Origin: Bifidobacterium catenulatum PV20-2
GTDB taxonomy: Bacteria; Actinomycetota; Actinomycetes; Actinomycetales; Bifidobacteriaceae
NCBI RefSeq assembly: GCF_000800455.1
Contig: NZ_CP007456.1
Location: forward strand, 682,001 to 746,000
Direction: 5' to 3'
Length of the DNA stretch: 64,000 bases
The translations under genes and the position numbers were made by a program. Of this stretch, positions 47,023 through 56,450 are shown one piece after another. Position 1 is the stretch's first letter, and every line of letters starts with the position of its first letter. The notes under the pieces were generated by a model. The model saw nothing but the letters and a program-made list of their open reading frames with translations. It was not told where the DNA came from and did not search any database.

Positions 47023-49254
47023 ATGAGTACTGAGGATGCCGAACAGCTGGCGCTTGACGGGCTTGCCCCGCGCAAACGGCGCAAACGTGCGCCTACGCCC
47101 AAAACGCCGGCTGCCGAGCATCCCATCGCCCAAGTGGTGCTTGACATTCAAGCCACCCATTTGGGGCAAACCTTCGACTATTACGTCGAGGAGAAATATT
47201 CCGAAGATGCACAACCCGGCGTAATGGTGCGTGTGCGTTTCGGAGGGCAACGAGTCAACGGCATCGTATGGAACAGAACCGATACCAGCGAAACCCCGGA
47301 ATCGTCGCTGAGATTCATTGAACGAGTGGTCTCCGATCGTGTGCTGGTGCCCGCGTCCATGCGAAATGACGTTACGCTTATCGCAGATGCGTTCGGTGGA
47401 ACACGAGCCAACATCCTACGTTTGGCGGTGCCTGCGAGAGTGGCGCGAGTTGAACAGGAGCAGCGCCTCGGCAATCGAACGAATATCGAAAAAAACAGGC
47501 ACGGGGAATCACTTGCCAAGGCCGAACGGGAATCATACGAACAACTGCAACGGCAATACGGCAATATCAATCTGCTTCACGAAGCGTTGGAATCGCAACG
47601 TTTCCAATCGTTCGTGTTCGATCCGCTTCCGGGTGCCGATCATTGGCGGCAGTGCGCGGCATGGATGGTGGTTTTGGCGCTGCTACAGGGCAAACCGGCG
47701 GTGCTAGTGCTGCCGACCATGCGTGAGATCGAGGATATGGCCGAGACCCTGCAGGCTATTGGCTTGCGTCCTTTCATACCGACGCAATCCTCCAGTGGAG
47801 CATATGACGGCGATTTCGCCATTCTGAACGCGCAGATGGTGCCGGCGGAACGGTATCGTGCCTATCTGGCCATCAGCGAAGGGCAGGTTCGGTGCGTGAT
47901 TGGCACGCGTGCGGCGATGTATGCTCCGGTGGACGGCAATGCGTTGTTCTTCATACTCGACGACGTGTGCTATCAGGATGCCGATGGCATGATGCCATAC
48001 GCCAACGCTCGTGGAGTGTTGCGGTTACGTGCGAAATCGCATAACGGCGTGTTCGTTGCGATGGCCAATGCGCGCAGCGTGCAAAGCCAGTGGGAGACCG
48101 ATGCGGCGCACATCGGAGCCACTCAAGTCAGCGGTTTCAGCACGCCTATTCATGCGTTTCCTGCGGTGACCAAGGAGGCAAGTCCTTGGATTCGTTGGCT
48201 CAACCGCGATGAATTGGCGAGACTTGCGGATGCAACCATTGGTGCGCGCGTGCCGCACACTGCGGTGCGAGTGTTGTCGAAAGCGTTGGAAAGCGGCCCG
48301 GTGCTGTTGAGCATTCCGCAAGACGGCATCAGCGAGGCATTGAGCTGTGCGAAATGCCACCGCCAGGCGAGATGTTCGTATTGCACCGGGCCTTTGGAAC
48401 GATTGTTGGACGGATCCGTGCGATGCCGCTGGTGTGGCTCCGCCACAGTGCAATGGGCGTGCCCTGCATGTCGGGGCGAGCGTATGCGAGTGGTTCGTGT
48501 CGGGGCCGCGGGAACCGCACAGGAACTGAGCCGGCTATTTCGTGGCGTTCCCATCGTGCTTTCAACGCCAAGCCAACCGCGCGGCATTGTTTCCGATATT
48601 GGATTTACGCCACAGCTGGTTATCGCCACTCCCGGTGCCGAACCCCGTGTGCGTGGGCGGAATCCTTCGGAGTGCGAATACCGTGCCGTGGCCATTCTTG
48701 ACGCATGGACCAGCCTGTACGCGTTCGGTATCGACGCGGGCATAGACACGTTAACATCGTGGATGCGTGCGGTTTCGCTATGCGCGCCGCGAATCAGGGG
48801 AGGCCAAGCGCTGCTGATCGGAGAAACCGATCCTACGCTTGCCCAATCGTTGATGCTTTGGAATTCAACGCTGTTGGCGCAAACCGAACTACAGGAACGT
48901 GAGCAGACGGCATTGCCCCCAGTGTTCGCCGCTGCCTGCGTGTGGGGTCGCCGTGACGCGGTGAAAGCCACGTTGGAACGGATTGGTGCATTGGGAGGGG
49001 GAGATATGTCTACCATCGAAACCGCCGAAGGCGTGCTGCCGTCCGTACTGGGACCGGTGCCCATTCCACAGCCGCGAACCATTGATTCGCGTGAGTTGGA
49101 AGGCACTGCGGATCGTGTCAAGGCCGTGGTGCGTGTGCCGCAAAGCCGACGTGGCGAATTGGCGTTGCGTTTGCGTTCCGCCAGCGCCCGCCATGTGGCC
49201 GCTCGTGAGCCCGGCGAGCTGCGTTTCCAGCTTGATCCGAAGGAGCGAATCTGA
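47023..49254 (+). CDS. priA: PriA-like primosomal protein without helicase motifs
   Basis: 743 residues. The N-terminal DNA-binding domain (AQVVLDIQATHLGQTFDYYV) and eight zinc Cys (SCAKCHRQARCSYC, then RCRWCG and WACPACRG) match PriA. The Walker A GxTGSGKTE is absent (DPLPGADHW at that place) and the DEEH box reads ILDDVCYQD. Such helicase-dead PriA proteins are known from other Actinobacteria. It probably keeps a structural role in replication restart. Located between metK and fmt as in relatives. Confidence 0.85.
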   Translation: MSTEDAEQLALDGLAPRKRRKRAPTPKTPAAEHPIAQVVLDIQATHLGQTFDYYVEEKYSEDAQPGVMVRVRFGGQRVNGIVWNRTDTSETPESSLRFIERVVSDRVLVPASMRNDVTLIADAFGGTRANILRLAVPARVARVEQEQRLGNRTNIEKNRHGESLAKAERESYEQLQRQYGNINLLHEALESQRFQSFVFDPLPGADHWRQCAAWMVVLALLQGKPAVLVLPTMREIEDMAETLQAIGLRPFIPTQSSSGAYDGDFAILNAQMVPAERYRAYLAISEGQVRCVIGTRAAMYAPVDGNALFFILDDVCYQDADGMMPYANARGVLRLRAKSHNGVFVAMANARSVQSQWETDAAHIGATQVSGFSTPIHAFPAVTKEASPWIRWLNRDELARLADATIGARVPHTAVRVLSKALESGPVLLSIPQDGISEALSCAKCHRQARCSYCTGPLERLLDGSVRCRWCGSATVQWACPACRGERMRVVRVGAAGTAQELSRLFRGVPIVLSTPSQPRGIVSDIGFTPQLVIATPGAEPRVRGRNPSECEYRAVAILDAWTSLYAFGIDAGIDTLTSWMRAVSLCAPRIRGGQALLIGETDPTLAQSLMLWNSTLLAQTELQEREQTALPPVFAAACVWGRRDAVKATLERIGALGGGDMSTIETAEGVLPSVLGPVPIPQPRTIDSRELEGTADRVKAVVRVPQSRRGELALRLRSASARHVAAREPGELRFQLDPKERI

Positions 49255-49331
49255 CGCACGTCCCCTCGCCGTGAAAAACTAGATAGGTTGAAGTTCGGCA
49301 TAAGACCGTATGACAGTGAATGGAGGATCAT

Positions 49332-50042
49332 ATGAAGGGCTGGCCAGGAGAGCCTGACATGGAGTACGACGTGCTCATGGCAGACGGCGAAGCCGCGGCG
49401 AATGCGGGCAAACCGATTACCGATGTGATTTTCGATTTCGGCAATGTGCTCATCTACTGGGATCCGGTTGCCGTGATGACGCCACGGTATAGCGACGAGC
49501 TTATTGAGCAGTTCCTTGACAACGATATTTCCGGCTTTTATGACGTCAATGACGAGTTGGACTATGGCATGTCGAACGATGATGGTGTCGCCTTGATGCG
49601 TGAACGGTACGGAGACAAGTGGGCCGACATGCTGCAGTATTATCTCGACAATTTCGTTGACTCGCTGACCGGCGTGGTGCCGGGCGCCCGCGTGCTCATC
49701 AACGATTTGAAAGCTGCCGGCGTGCGTGTGTGGGGATTGAGCAACTGGCAGAAGGACCTGTTCCCGATCGCGCTTGATAATTTCGATATTCTGCGCAGTC
49801 TCAACGATCGTGTGGTTTCGGGGTACGTTTCCTTGCGCAAGCCCAACAAGGATATTTACGAGTTCGCGTTGCAGCAGTTCGGCATTGACGCTTCCGGCGC
49901 GGTATTCGTGGATGATAAGGCCATGAATATCGTAGGCGCGAACAATGCTGGCATTCGCGGCGTTCGATTCAAGGATTCGCGTGCGTTGCGTGCGTTGCTC
50001 ATCGATGCAGGTGTGAAGATTCCTGCAGTGCGCCAGGCATAG
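49332..50042 (+). CDS. HAD-superfamily hydrolase (YihX-like subfamily IA)
   Basis: 236 residues. Motif I is VIFDFGNVLIYWDP with the nucleophilic Asp, motif II is WGLSNWQ, motif III Lys in SLRKPNKDIYEFAL, and motif IV is AVFVDDKAMNIVGA. Similar to YihX sugar-phosphate phosphatases. The ATG at 49332 has GGAGG five bases upstream. Substrate unknown. Confidence 0.85.
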   Translation: MKGWPGEPDMEYDVLMADGEAAANAGKPITDVIFDFGNVLIYWDPVAVMTPRYSDELIEQFLDNDISGFYDVNDELDYGMSNDDGVALMRERYGDKWADMLQYYLDNFVDSLTGVVPGARVLINDLKAAGVRVWGLSNWQKDLFPIALDNFDILRSLNDRVVSGYVSLRKPNKDIYEFALQQFGIDASGAVFVDDKAMNIVGANNAGIRGVRFKDSRALRALLIDAGVKIPAVRQA

Positions 50043-50158
50043 TGTTGGTGCGTTGCATTCCCTTGTCGCACACGCTGCTGATATGCGTGCTGTTGATATG
50101 GCGGAATGATTCCACGATGATAACGATGTGAATGAGGATTTGATAAGGAGGACTTTCC

Positions 50159-51121
50159 ATGCTGAAAGTGCTGTTTGCCGGTACTCCGGATGTTGCTGTG
50201 CCGTCGTTGGAGCTGCTGGCTGAAGACACCGAACATTTTGAAGTGGTCGCAGTACTCACCCGACCGGATGCGCCTACCGGTCGTGGACGCAAGTTGGTGC
50301 CGAATCCCGTGAAACAGGCCGCGCTTGAGCTTGGCCTGCCGGTGATCGAATCCGATCCGAGCGAGGAAACCTTCATTTCCGAACTGGCAGCCACCGGAGC
50401 TCAGGCTGCCGCAGTGGTGGCGTACGGCAAAATCCTGAAGCAAGATGTGCTCGACGCGTTGCCGATGGGCTGGTATAACCTGCATTTCTCGCTGCTTCCG
50501 CAGTGGCGCGGCGCGGCTCCTGTGCAGCGTTCCATTTGGGCCGGCGAAAAAGTGACTGGTGCCACGGTGTTCCGCATTGTGCGCGCCATGGATGCCGGTC
50601 CGATTCTGGCGCAATCCACCGTGGAAATCGGAGCGCACGAAACCGCCGGCGAGCTTCTGAACCGTCTTGCCGAAGATGGATCACGCCTGCTTGCCGCATC
50701 GTTGCAGGCCATGGCCGACGATCAGATCATTCCGGTGGAACAGCCTGCCGGCGCATATGAGATAGCTCAGAAGATCACCGTTGAAGACGCACATATTCGT
50801 TTCGACATTCCCGTGTTCGCGGTGGACCGTCAGATTCGTGCCTGCACACCCAATCCGGGCGCATGGTGCGAACTGCATGCCAACGCTGAAGCCGAACCGA
50901 CCATACTGCACGTGCTTCGAGCACAGAGCGCCGATATGAGCAATCCCAACACGCCCGCTTCGCTTGAGCCGGGGCAGATTGCGGCCGGAAAGAAGAACGT
51001 ATGGGTGGGCACTTCCTCAGATCCACTGGAATTGCTTGAAGTCAAAGCCCAAGGCAAAAAGGCCATGCGTGCCGCCGACTGGGCGAGAGGTGCTCATCTC
51101 GACGGAGCCTACTGCAAGTAA
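50159..51121 (+). CDS. fmt: Methionyl-tRNA formyltransferase
   Basis: 320 residues, usual length. Formylates initiator Met-tRNA with 10-formyl-[20 protein letters not shown] at the start, the catalytic Asn-His-Asp set in [19 protein letters not shown] and RAMDAGPIL, and a C-terminal OB-like domain. RBS AAGGAGGA at 50145-50152. Part of the conserved metK-priA-fmt order. Confidence 0.97.
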   Translation: MLKVLFAGTPDVAVPSLELLAEDTEHFEVVAVLTRPDAPTGRGRKLVPNPVKQAALELGLPVIESDPSEETFISELAATGAQAAAVVAYGKILKQDVLDALPMGWYNLHFSLLPQWRGAAPVQRSIWAGEKVTGATVFRIVRAMDAGPILAQSTVEIGAHETAGELLNRLAEDGSRLLAASLQAMADDQIIPVEQPAGAYEIAQKITVEDAHIRFDIPVFAVDRQIRACTPNPGAWCELHANAEAEPTILHVLRAQSADMSNPNTPASLEPGQIAAGKKNVWVGTSSDPLELLEVKAQGKKAMRAADWARGAHLDGAYCK

Positions 51122-51145
51122 AATCGAAAACAGGTAGATCATATA

Positions 51146-51187
51146 AAGTTGCCGTGTGAACATCATGATTTCACACGGCAACTTTTG
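51146..51187. terminator. Terminator between fmt and serB
   Basis: A 14-bp stem AGTTGCCGTGTGAA (51147-51160) and TTCACACGGCAACT (51170-51183), then TTT; located between converging genes. Confidence 0.85.
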
Positions 51188-51244
51188 CTATATCAAGCTT
51201 GTGATACTGCGGTTCAAATCATCAGAAGAGTCAAATCTCGAAAA

Positions 51245-51919
51245 TCAACGAAGAAAATCAAGAATCCGCGTCAAATCGCGTTCGCTCACACGATGTGGAG
51301 CATCCGCCTGAACCGCAGGCTTGGCGCAGAACGCCACACCGAGCCCGGCGGCATGAATCATCGGCAGATCATTGGCCCCATCACCAACCGCAACGGTCTG
51401 ATCCATACTGATGCCCATGTGTGAAGCCCAATCATGCAGCGACTGCAACTTCACATCTTTCGTAACAATATCGCCAAGCACACGGCCGGTCAGACGGCCA
51501 TTCGCGGCTTCCAAACGGTTCGCAATCCAAAAATCAAGATGCGCGTCGGCGGCAAGACAATCCACGACTTCATGAAAGCCGCCGGAAACCACGCCGACTT
51601 TCCAATCATGCGCATGCAAGGCATCAATCAAATCAAGTGCACCGTGCGTAAAATGCACACGACGATATACATCATCGAATACCGAAGTCGGCAAATCCTT
51701 CAGCAATGCGACGCGAGCCTGCAATGCCTCACGAAAATCAAGTTCGCCATTCATCGCACGCGCGGTAATCGACGCAATCTGTTCACCAATTCCAGCAGCG
51801 GCGCCCAACTCGTCGATGACTTCCTCATCAATCAGCGTGGAATCCATATCCATGACCAGCAGACCCGGATGAGAAAGGGTGGGCGTGGGTGCGATGTTCG
51901 GCGATTCTTGTTCAAGCAT
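51245..51919 (-). CDS. serB: Phosphoserine phosphatase
   Basis: 224 residues. Last step of serine synthesis. HAD motifs: LLVMDMDSTLIDEEVIDELG with DxDST, VGVVSGGFHEVVD, Lys in VTKDVKLQSLHDWA, and VGDGANDLPMIHAAG. It lacks the N-terminal ACT domains found in longer homologues. Divergent from the arc gene. Confidence 0.95.
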   Translation of the reverse strand: MLEQESPNIAPTPTLSHPGLLVMDMDSTLIDEEVIDELGAAAGIGEQIASITARAMNGELDFREALQARVALLKDLPTSVFDDVYRRVHFTHGALDLIDALHAHDWKVGVVSGGFHEVVDCLAADAHLDFWIANRLEAANGRLTGRVLGDIVTKDVKLQSLHDWASHMGISMDQTVAVGDGANDLPMIHAAGLGVAFCAKPAVQADAPHRVSERDLTRILDFLR

Positions 51920-52038
51920 GGTTTTGATTGTCGGAAATCATGCGGACAATGAGTATTCTTAATGGGTGAATGTATGGGGCGGTTGCATTCCGGCTTGGGT
52001 TTGTCGGAATGTTCCCGCGTGTTGGAAGTGGGGTTTGC

Positions 52039-53583
52039 ATGGATCAGCGTGACGATACGTTGGCATCATTGGGCGAGGCCAACGATCAGTTGATGGCCAA
52101 GAACCATGCGCTGGCCAAGGCGTTGAACCGCGCCACTCAGGAGCTCACCAAAGCCAAGGCGCAACTGAACCAGTTGGCCGGGCCTCCCATGACCTTTGCC
52201 ACCATGGTGCGTGTGTATTCCGCTCGAACGGACGAACAGGGTGTGCAGCATGCCAGCGCCGAGGTGGTTTCCGGTACGCGACGCATGATCGTGCCGGTTG
52301 CTGCGAATGTGCAGGCGTCCAGACTTGAGGCGGGGCGCACCGTGCTGCTCAACGAAAACATGGTGGTGGTTTTGCAAGCTGACACCGATACGTTGGGTGC
52401 GGTGCGTACGGTGAAGCAGGTTATTGATGATGGACGATTGCTGGTAGCCGACAATGGCGGCAATGTTACATTGGTCCGCCGTTCGGGCACGTTGGCGAAG
52501 GCTGTGATCAATGTGGCCGATCGTGTTACGGTCGATTCGTCCGTGCGATTCGCGCTTGCGCTGGTTCCCCCGCAGAATGACGCTGATCTGGTGCTTGAGG
52601 AAGTGCCGGATGTCACGTTTGCCGACATTGGCGGTTTGGACGAACAGATCGAACGTATTCGCGATGCTGTGCAAATGCCGTTCCTGCATCGTGAACTGTT
52701 TGAACGGTATGATTTGAAGCCACCGAAAGGTGTGTTGCTGTATGGGCCTCCAGGCAATGGCAAAACCCTGATCGCCAAAGCCGTAGCCAATGCGCTTGCC
52801 GAAGGTGCGGCCGGCGGCAGGGGCGTGTTCCTGTCGGTGAAGGGGCCGGAACTGCTCAATAAGTTCGTAGGTGAGTCGGAACGGTTGATCCGCATGATTT
52901 TCAAGCGTGCGCGCGAACGTGCCGCGGAAGGCAAGCCGGTGATTGTGTTCATCGACGAGATGGATTCGTTGCTGCGCACTCGTGGATCCGGAGTGTCATC
53001 GGATGTGGAAACCACCATTGTTCCGCAATTTTTGGCAGAACTTGACGGCGTGGAAACGCTTGACAATGTTATGGTGATCGGCGCGTCGAACCGTATCGAC
53101 ATGATTGATCCAGCCGTGCTTCGCCCTGGACGTTTGGACGTGAAGATTCGTGTGGAACGCCCGAAGGCGGCACAGGCGGCGCAAATCATCCGCCATTATC
53201 TGACCGATGACCTGCCGCTGGTGCCGGGATTGGATGCGAAGGCCCTAATTGGTGTGCTGGTCAACGACATTTATGCAAACGACGAACATCGGCATCTGTG
53301 TGATGTGAGTGATGAGCATGGCCAATGGCATCCGGTATATCTGGCAGATGTGGTGTCTGGAGCGGTGTTGAAGAACATTGTGGATCGTGCCAAAACCCAC
53401 GCCGTGAAGATTTCCATCGAGGATGGCCAGCCCGCGGCGATTGGCGTCGACTTGCTGGCCAAAGCGGTCGACGAGGAATTCATGGAAACCCAAGATGCGG
53501 TGCTGGATGCCGATCCGGAGCAGTGGAGCCGCATCAACGGTTTGGATGCCGGACATGTGACCAGCATCCGTCCGGTGGCGTAA
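52039..53583 (+). CDS. arc: ARC/Mpa proteasomal-type AAA ATPase
   Basis: 514 residues. An N-terminal coiled coil (about 5-47) that in relatives captures Pup, two OB-fold domains, then an AAA module with Walker A GPPGNGKT (236-243), Walker B VIVFIDEMDS and the arginine-finger region ASNRIDMIDPAVLRPGRLD. The C terminus ends RPVA, without the QYL-type motif that docks to the 20S proteasome. It probably unfolds pupylated proteins without a proteasome, as known for Corynebacterium ARC. First gene of the pupylation locus. Confidence 0.95.
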   Translation: MDQRDDTLASLGEANDQLMAKNHALAKALNRATQELTKAKAQLNQLAGPPMTFATMVRVYSARTDEQGVQHASAEVVSGTRRMIVPVAANVQASRLEAGRTVLLNENMVVVLQADTDTLGAVRTVKQVIDDGRLLVADNGGNVTLVRRSGTLAKAVINVADRVTVDSSVRFALALVPPQNDADLVLEEVPDVTFADIGGLDEQIERIRDAVQMPFLHRELFERYDLKPPKGVLLYGPPGNGKTLIAKAVANALAEGAAGGRGVFLSVKGPELLNKFVGESERLIRMIFKRARERAAEGKPVIVFIDEMDSLLRTRGSGVSSDVETTIVPQFLAELDGVETLDNVMVIGASNRIDMIDPAVLRPGRLDVKIRVERPKAAQAAQIIRHYLTDDLPLVPGLDAKALIGVLVNDIYANDEHRHLCDVSDEHGQWHPVYLADVVSGAVLKNIVDRAKTHAVKISIEDGQPAAIGVDLLAKAVDEEFMETQDAVLDADPEQWSRINGLDAGHVTSIRPVA

Positions 53584-53626
53584 TGCTGTTAGACAATGTG
53601 AAAGCAGACGAAAGGAAGCCATATCG

Positions 53627-55210
53627 ATGAGCGTTCGTCGAATCATGGGCACGGAAACCGAATATGCGGTATCGGCGCCGAAACTTGGGCATTACAATCC
53701 CGTGCAATTGTCGTTCGACGTGGTTGGTGCCGCGGCAAACAAACGAACCAAACATATCCGCTGGGATTATCGGCAGGAAGACCCCGTCAACGACGCGCGA
53801 GGCACCAGACTGGAACGCGCCGCGGCACATCCCGACCTACTTACCGACGCGCCGCAACTCAACATCACCAACGTGATCGCAGCCAATGGCGGACGTGTGT
53901 ATGTGGATCATGCGCATCCGGAATACTCGTCTCCCGAAACCGATGATCCTTTTGACGCCGTGCTCTATGATCATGCCGGAGACCGTATCATGCGCGCCTG
54001 CGCACGCAAAGCCAGCGAACAGACCGGCACTGCAATCGTGCTACATCGCAATAACGTCGACGGCAAAGGCGCAAGCTGGGGCACGCACGAAAACTACATG
54101 ATGCTGCGTTCGGTGCCATTCGACCAGGTTGCGAAACTCATGACGGCCCATTTTGTGGCAAGGCAGATCTTCACGGGATCAGGTCGCGTCGGCATCGGCG
54201 AGCGGAGCGAAACCACCGGCTACCAGCTCAGCCAACGTGCCGACTACTTCCATATGAAAGTCGGTTTGCAGACCACGTTCGACAGGCCGATCATCAACAC
54301 GCGGGACGAATCGCATAGCACCGACGAATATCGCAGACTGCATGTGATTGTCGGCGACGCAAACCGTATGGATGTGCCGCAAGCGCTGAAGCTCGGCACC
54401 ACCAGCATGCTGCTCTGGCTGCTTGAACATGCCGAAGAGGCGGGATTGAACATGGCTGAGGCCTTGGGGATGACCACTCTCGCCGATCCGGTGCACGCCA
54501 TGCATGAGGCGTCGCACGATCTTACATTGGGTGCCGCGTTGCCGCTGGAATACGGCGGCGAAACCACGGCATGGCAGATCGAAATCACATTACGTTCCCT
54601 GGTATATGCCGCCGCAGCCGTGGTGTATGGGACCGACACGTCTGGCGAACCGGCGTGGCCGGACCGTTCCACCCGCAACATCATGGCGATGTGGGGACAG
54701 GCGCTCGCCGATGTGGCGGCCATTCGCCATGCCGACGATGACACACGACTTGCGATGCATGGGGAAGCTTCCCGCGTCGAATGGCTGTTGAAATGGCAGT
54801 TGTTGGAGAAGCTGCGGCGCAAGATCGGCTCTGGCTGGGATGATGCGCGCATCGCGGCCGTCGACTTGAAATGGGCTGCGATCGATCCCGCCGATTCGAT
54901 TTTCGATCGGCTGCGTGCCCAAATGGAACGTCTGGTCACGGACGAGCAGTTGGAACAGGCTTCGGTTGAAGCGCCATCGGCTACTCGTGCGTGGTTGCGT
55001 GCTGAGATTATTCGTCGTTTCCCTGAGCAGGTCGTGGCCGCATCGTGGTCTCATCTTACCGTGCGTCATCGAACGATTGGTGATAATACCGTGGAGAATC
55101 CGATGGTCTCATTGGATATGTCAGACCCTCTGAAATACGGCAAATCTCAATGTTCTGGCTATTGTGAACGTGTCCAAGATGCGGCGTCGATTTTGGAAAT
55201 GTTACGGTGA
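53627..55210 (+). CDS. dop: Depupylase/Pup deamidase (Dop)
   Basis: 527 residues. Glutamine-synthetase-like fold. RIMGTETEYAVS at the start, the longer Dop loop region (about 38-80), and the catalytic Asp in VYVDHAHPEYSSPE. Dop removes Pup from targets and, where Pup ends in Gln, deamidates it. Here Pup ends in Glu, so deamidation is not needed and depupylation is the likely duty. Confidence 0.95.
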   Translation: MSVRRIMGTETEYAVSAPKLGHYNPVQLSFDVVGAAANKRTKHIRWDYRQEDPVNDARGTRLERAAAHPDLLTDAPQLNITNVIAANGGRVYVDHAHPEYSSPETDDPFDAVLYDHAGDRIMRACARKASEQTGTAIVLHRNNVDGKGASWGTHENYMMLRSVPFDQVAKLMTAHFVARQIFTGSGRVGIGERSETTGYQLSQRADYFHMKVGLQTTFDRPIINTRDESHSTDEYRRLHVIVGDANRMDVPQALKLGTTSMLLWLLEHAEEAGLNMAEALGMTTLADPVHAMHEASHDLTLGAALPLEYGGETTAWQIEITLRSLVYAAAAVVYGTDTSGEPAWPDRSTRNIMAMWGQALADVAAIRHADDDTRLAMHGEASRVEWLLKWQLLEKLRRKIGSGWDDARIAAVDLKWAAIDPADSIFDRLRAQMERLVTDEQLEQASVEAPSATRAWLRAEIIRRFPEQVVAASWSHLTVRHRTIGDNTVENPMVSLDMSDPLKYGKSQCSGYCERVQDAASILEMLR

Positions 55211-55342
55211 AATACTATCTGTGCGGGTAACATTGCCATCAATTGGTCGCGAAGAACGACCATTGGCAACAGGTAACATCATCCCGGTATTTTGAGGAGA
55301 GGACGTGCCGGGACTGTACAGAGGAAACGAAAAGGCATATCT

Positions 55343-56173
55343 ATGGAACTGAGGCAAATCGCCCTCGAAGTCGCTCGCATCCTGCAGGACGCAGGCAAGC
55401 ATGCGTTGAACGACCAGACGAATCCGCACGACATGAGAAAACTGGAAGCATCCGAAGACTGCTTCCACTTCACTTCAAACACCGACGAGCGCCTGCAGCA
55501 GTTCATCAGCAACCGTCTGACCTATGTCGACGTGTTCGATGGCTTCTGGCAGCTGAGGCCGGAACAGTGCTATCCCGGCCAACGATACTGGTGTGTGGGC
55601 GGCATCGACGGCGTGATCAATTTCGCACGCAACATGCCGGAATGGACCATCACCGTGACATTATTCGAATTCAACGACCAGTGCTCCGCACAGCCGATCC
55701 TTTCGGTCGTGCACGCTCCGGCGCTGGGATTGACGTATCTTGCGGTGCGTGGATCCGGCGCGATCCGTATTCGCAAGACCCCATTGGGAGACAAACGCGA
55801 GAAAATCATTCCTTCCACCACGTCGTCCCTCGATGGTTCGGTGGTGAGTTTCGGCATGTCCCCGGTATCGTCCGAATCGCAGCGCGCGCTCGATGTGGTG
55901 GCGAAGATCGCCGGGCGACCTGCCGATATTAAACGTGTCGGCCCGGCGTCCCTTGATTTGTGCAAGGTGGCCGACGGTACGTACGACGCGTATTTCGAAC
56001 CGCACTTGCATGAGTGGGACGTACCTGCCGTGTCTGCCGGTGCCGTGGTGATTTGGGAGGCACAAGGCCATCTGACCCAATGGAATGGCGAAGGCGTTCA
56101 CTGGCGCCAGGAGAACGATGTGATGGCCACCAACGGCCTGATCACCAACGATCTGAGCCAGTATTTGGCATAG
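55343..56173 (+). CDS. Inositol monophosphatase-like protein with degenerate metal site
   Basis: 276 residues. IMPase/HisN fold: WTITVTLFEF, SVVHAPALGLTYLAVRG, VGPASLDLCKVADGTYDAYFEP and the C-terminal metal motif HEWDVPAVSAGAVVIWEAQG. The central WxxDPxDGT motif reads W83-CVGGIDGV91, so the first Asp and the Thr are lost, and the GEE motif before it is not evident. It may be a pseudoenzyme or have altered activity. The ATG at 55343 (AAGG upstream) is chosen over 55292. It sits between dop and pup, replacing the usual adjacency. Confidence 0.7.
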   Translation: MELRQIALEVARILQDAGKHALNDQTNPHDMRKLEASEDCFHFTSNTDERLQQFISNRLTYVDVFDGFWQLRPEQCYPGQRYWCVGGIDGVINFARNMPEWTITVTLFEFNDQCSAQPILSVVHAPALGLTYLAVRGSGAIRIRKTPLGDKREKIIPSTTSSLDGSVVSFGMSPVSSESQRALDVVAKIAGRPADIKRVGPASLDLCKVADGTYDAYFEPHLHEWDVPAVSAGAVVIWEAQGHLTQWNGEGVHWRQENDVMATNGLITNDLSQYLA

Positions 56174-56258
56174 TGTTGCATGCTGCGCCACACCTGATAT
56201 AAGGTGTGGCGCAGCGTTTTTTGCAGGTTTGCAACCGGAAGTTACAGGGAGGAACGTC

Positions 56259-56450
56259 ATGCCTCAGGAATTTGAACAGGCTCAATCCGCATCCGCAGGC
56301 CAAGAGGTGGGTGACATTGTCAAATCCGCCGGCATGCAAGTCGACGGAACCACTGATGCGTTGGATGCAGTGCTTGACGATATCGAATCGGTGCTCGAGT
56401 CCAATGCCGAGGAATATGTCGGTAGTTTCGTGCAAAAAGGCGGCGAGTGA
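56259..56450 (+). CDS. pup: Prokaryotic ubiquitin-like protein Pup
   Basis: 63 residues. Mostly disordered N-terminal half rich in Gln and Ala, then the coiled-coil-binding helix (ALDAVLDDIESVLESNAEEY) and the C-terminal VGSFVQKGGE. The C-terminal residue is already Glu, so it can be attached to lysines by PafA without deamidation. The ATG at 56259 follows GGGAGG by 7-8 bases. Its stop overlaps the pafA start (TGATG). Confidence 0.96.
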   Translation: MPQEFEQAQSASAGQEVGDIVKSAGMQVDGTTDALDAVLDDIESVLESNAEEYVGSFVQKGGE

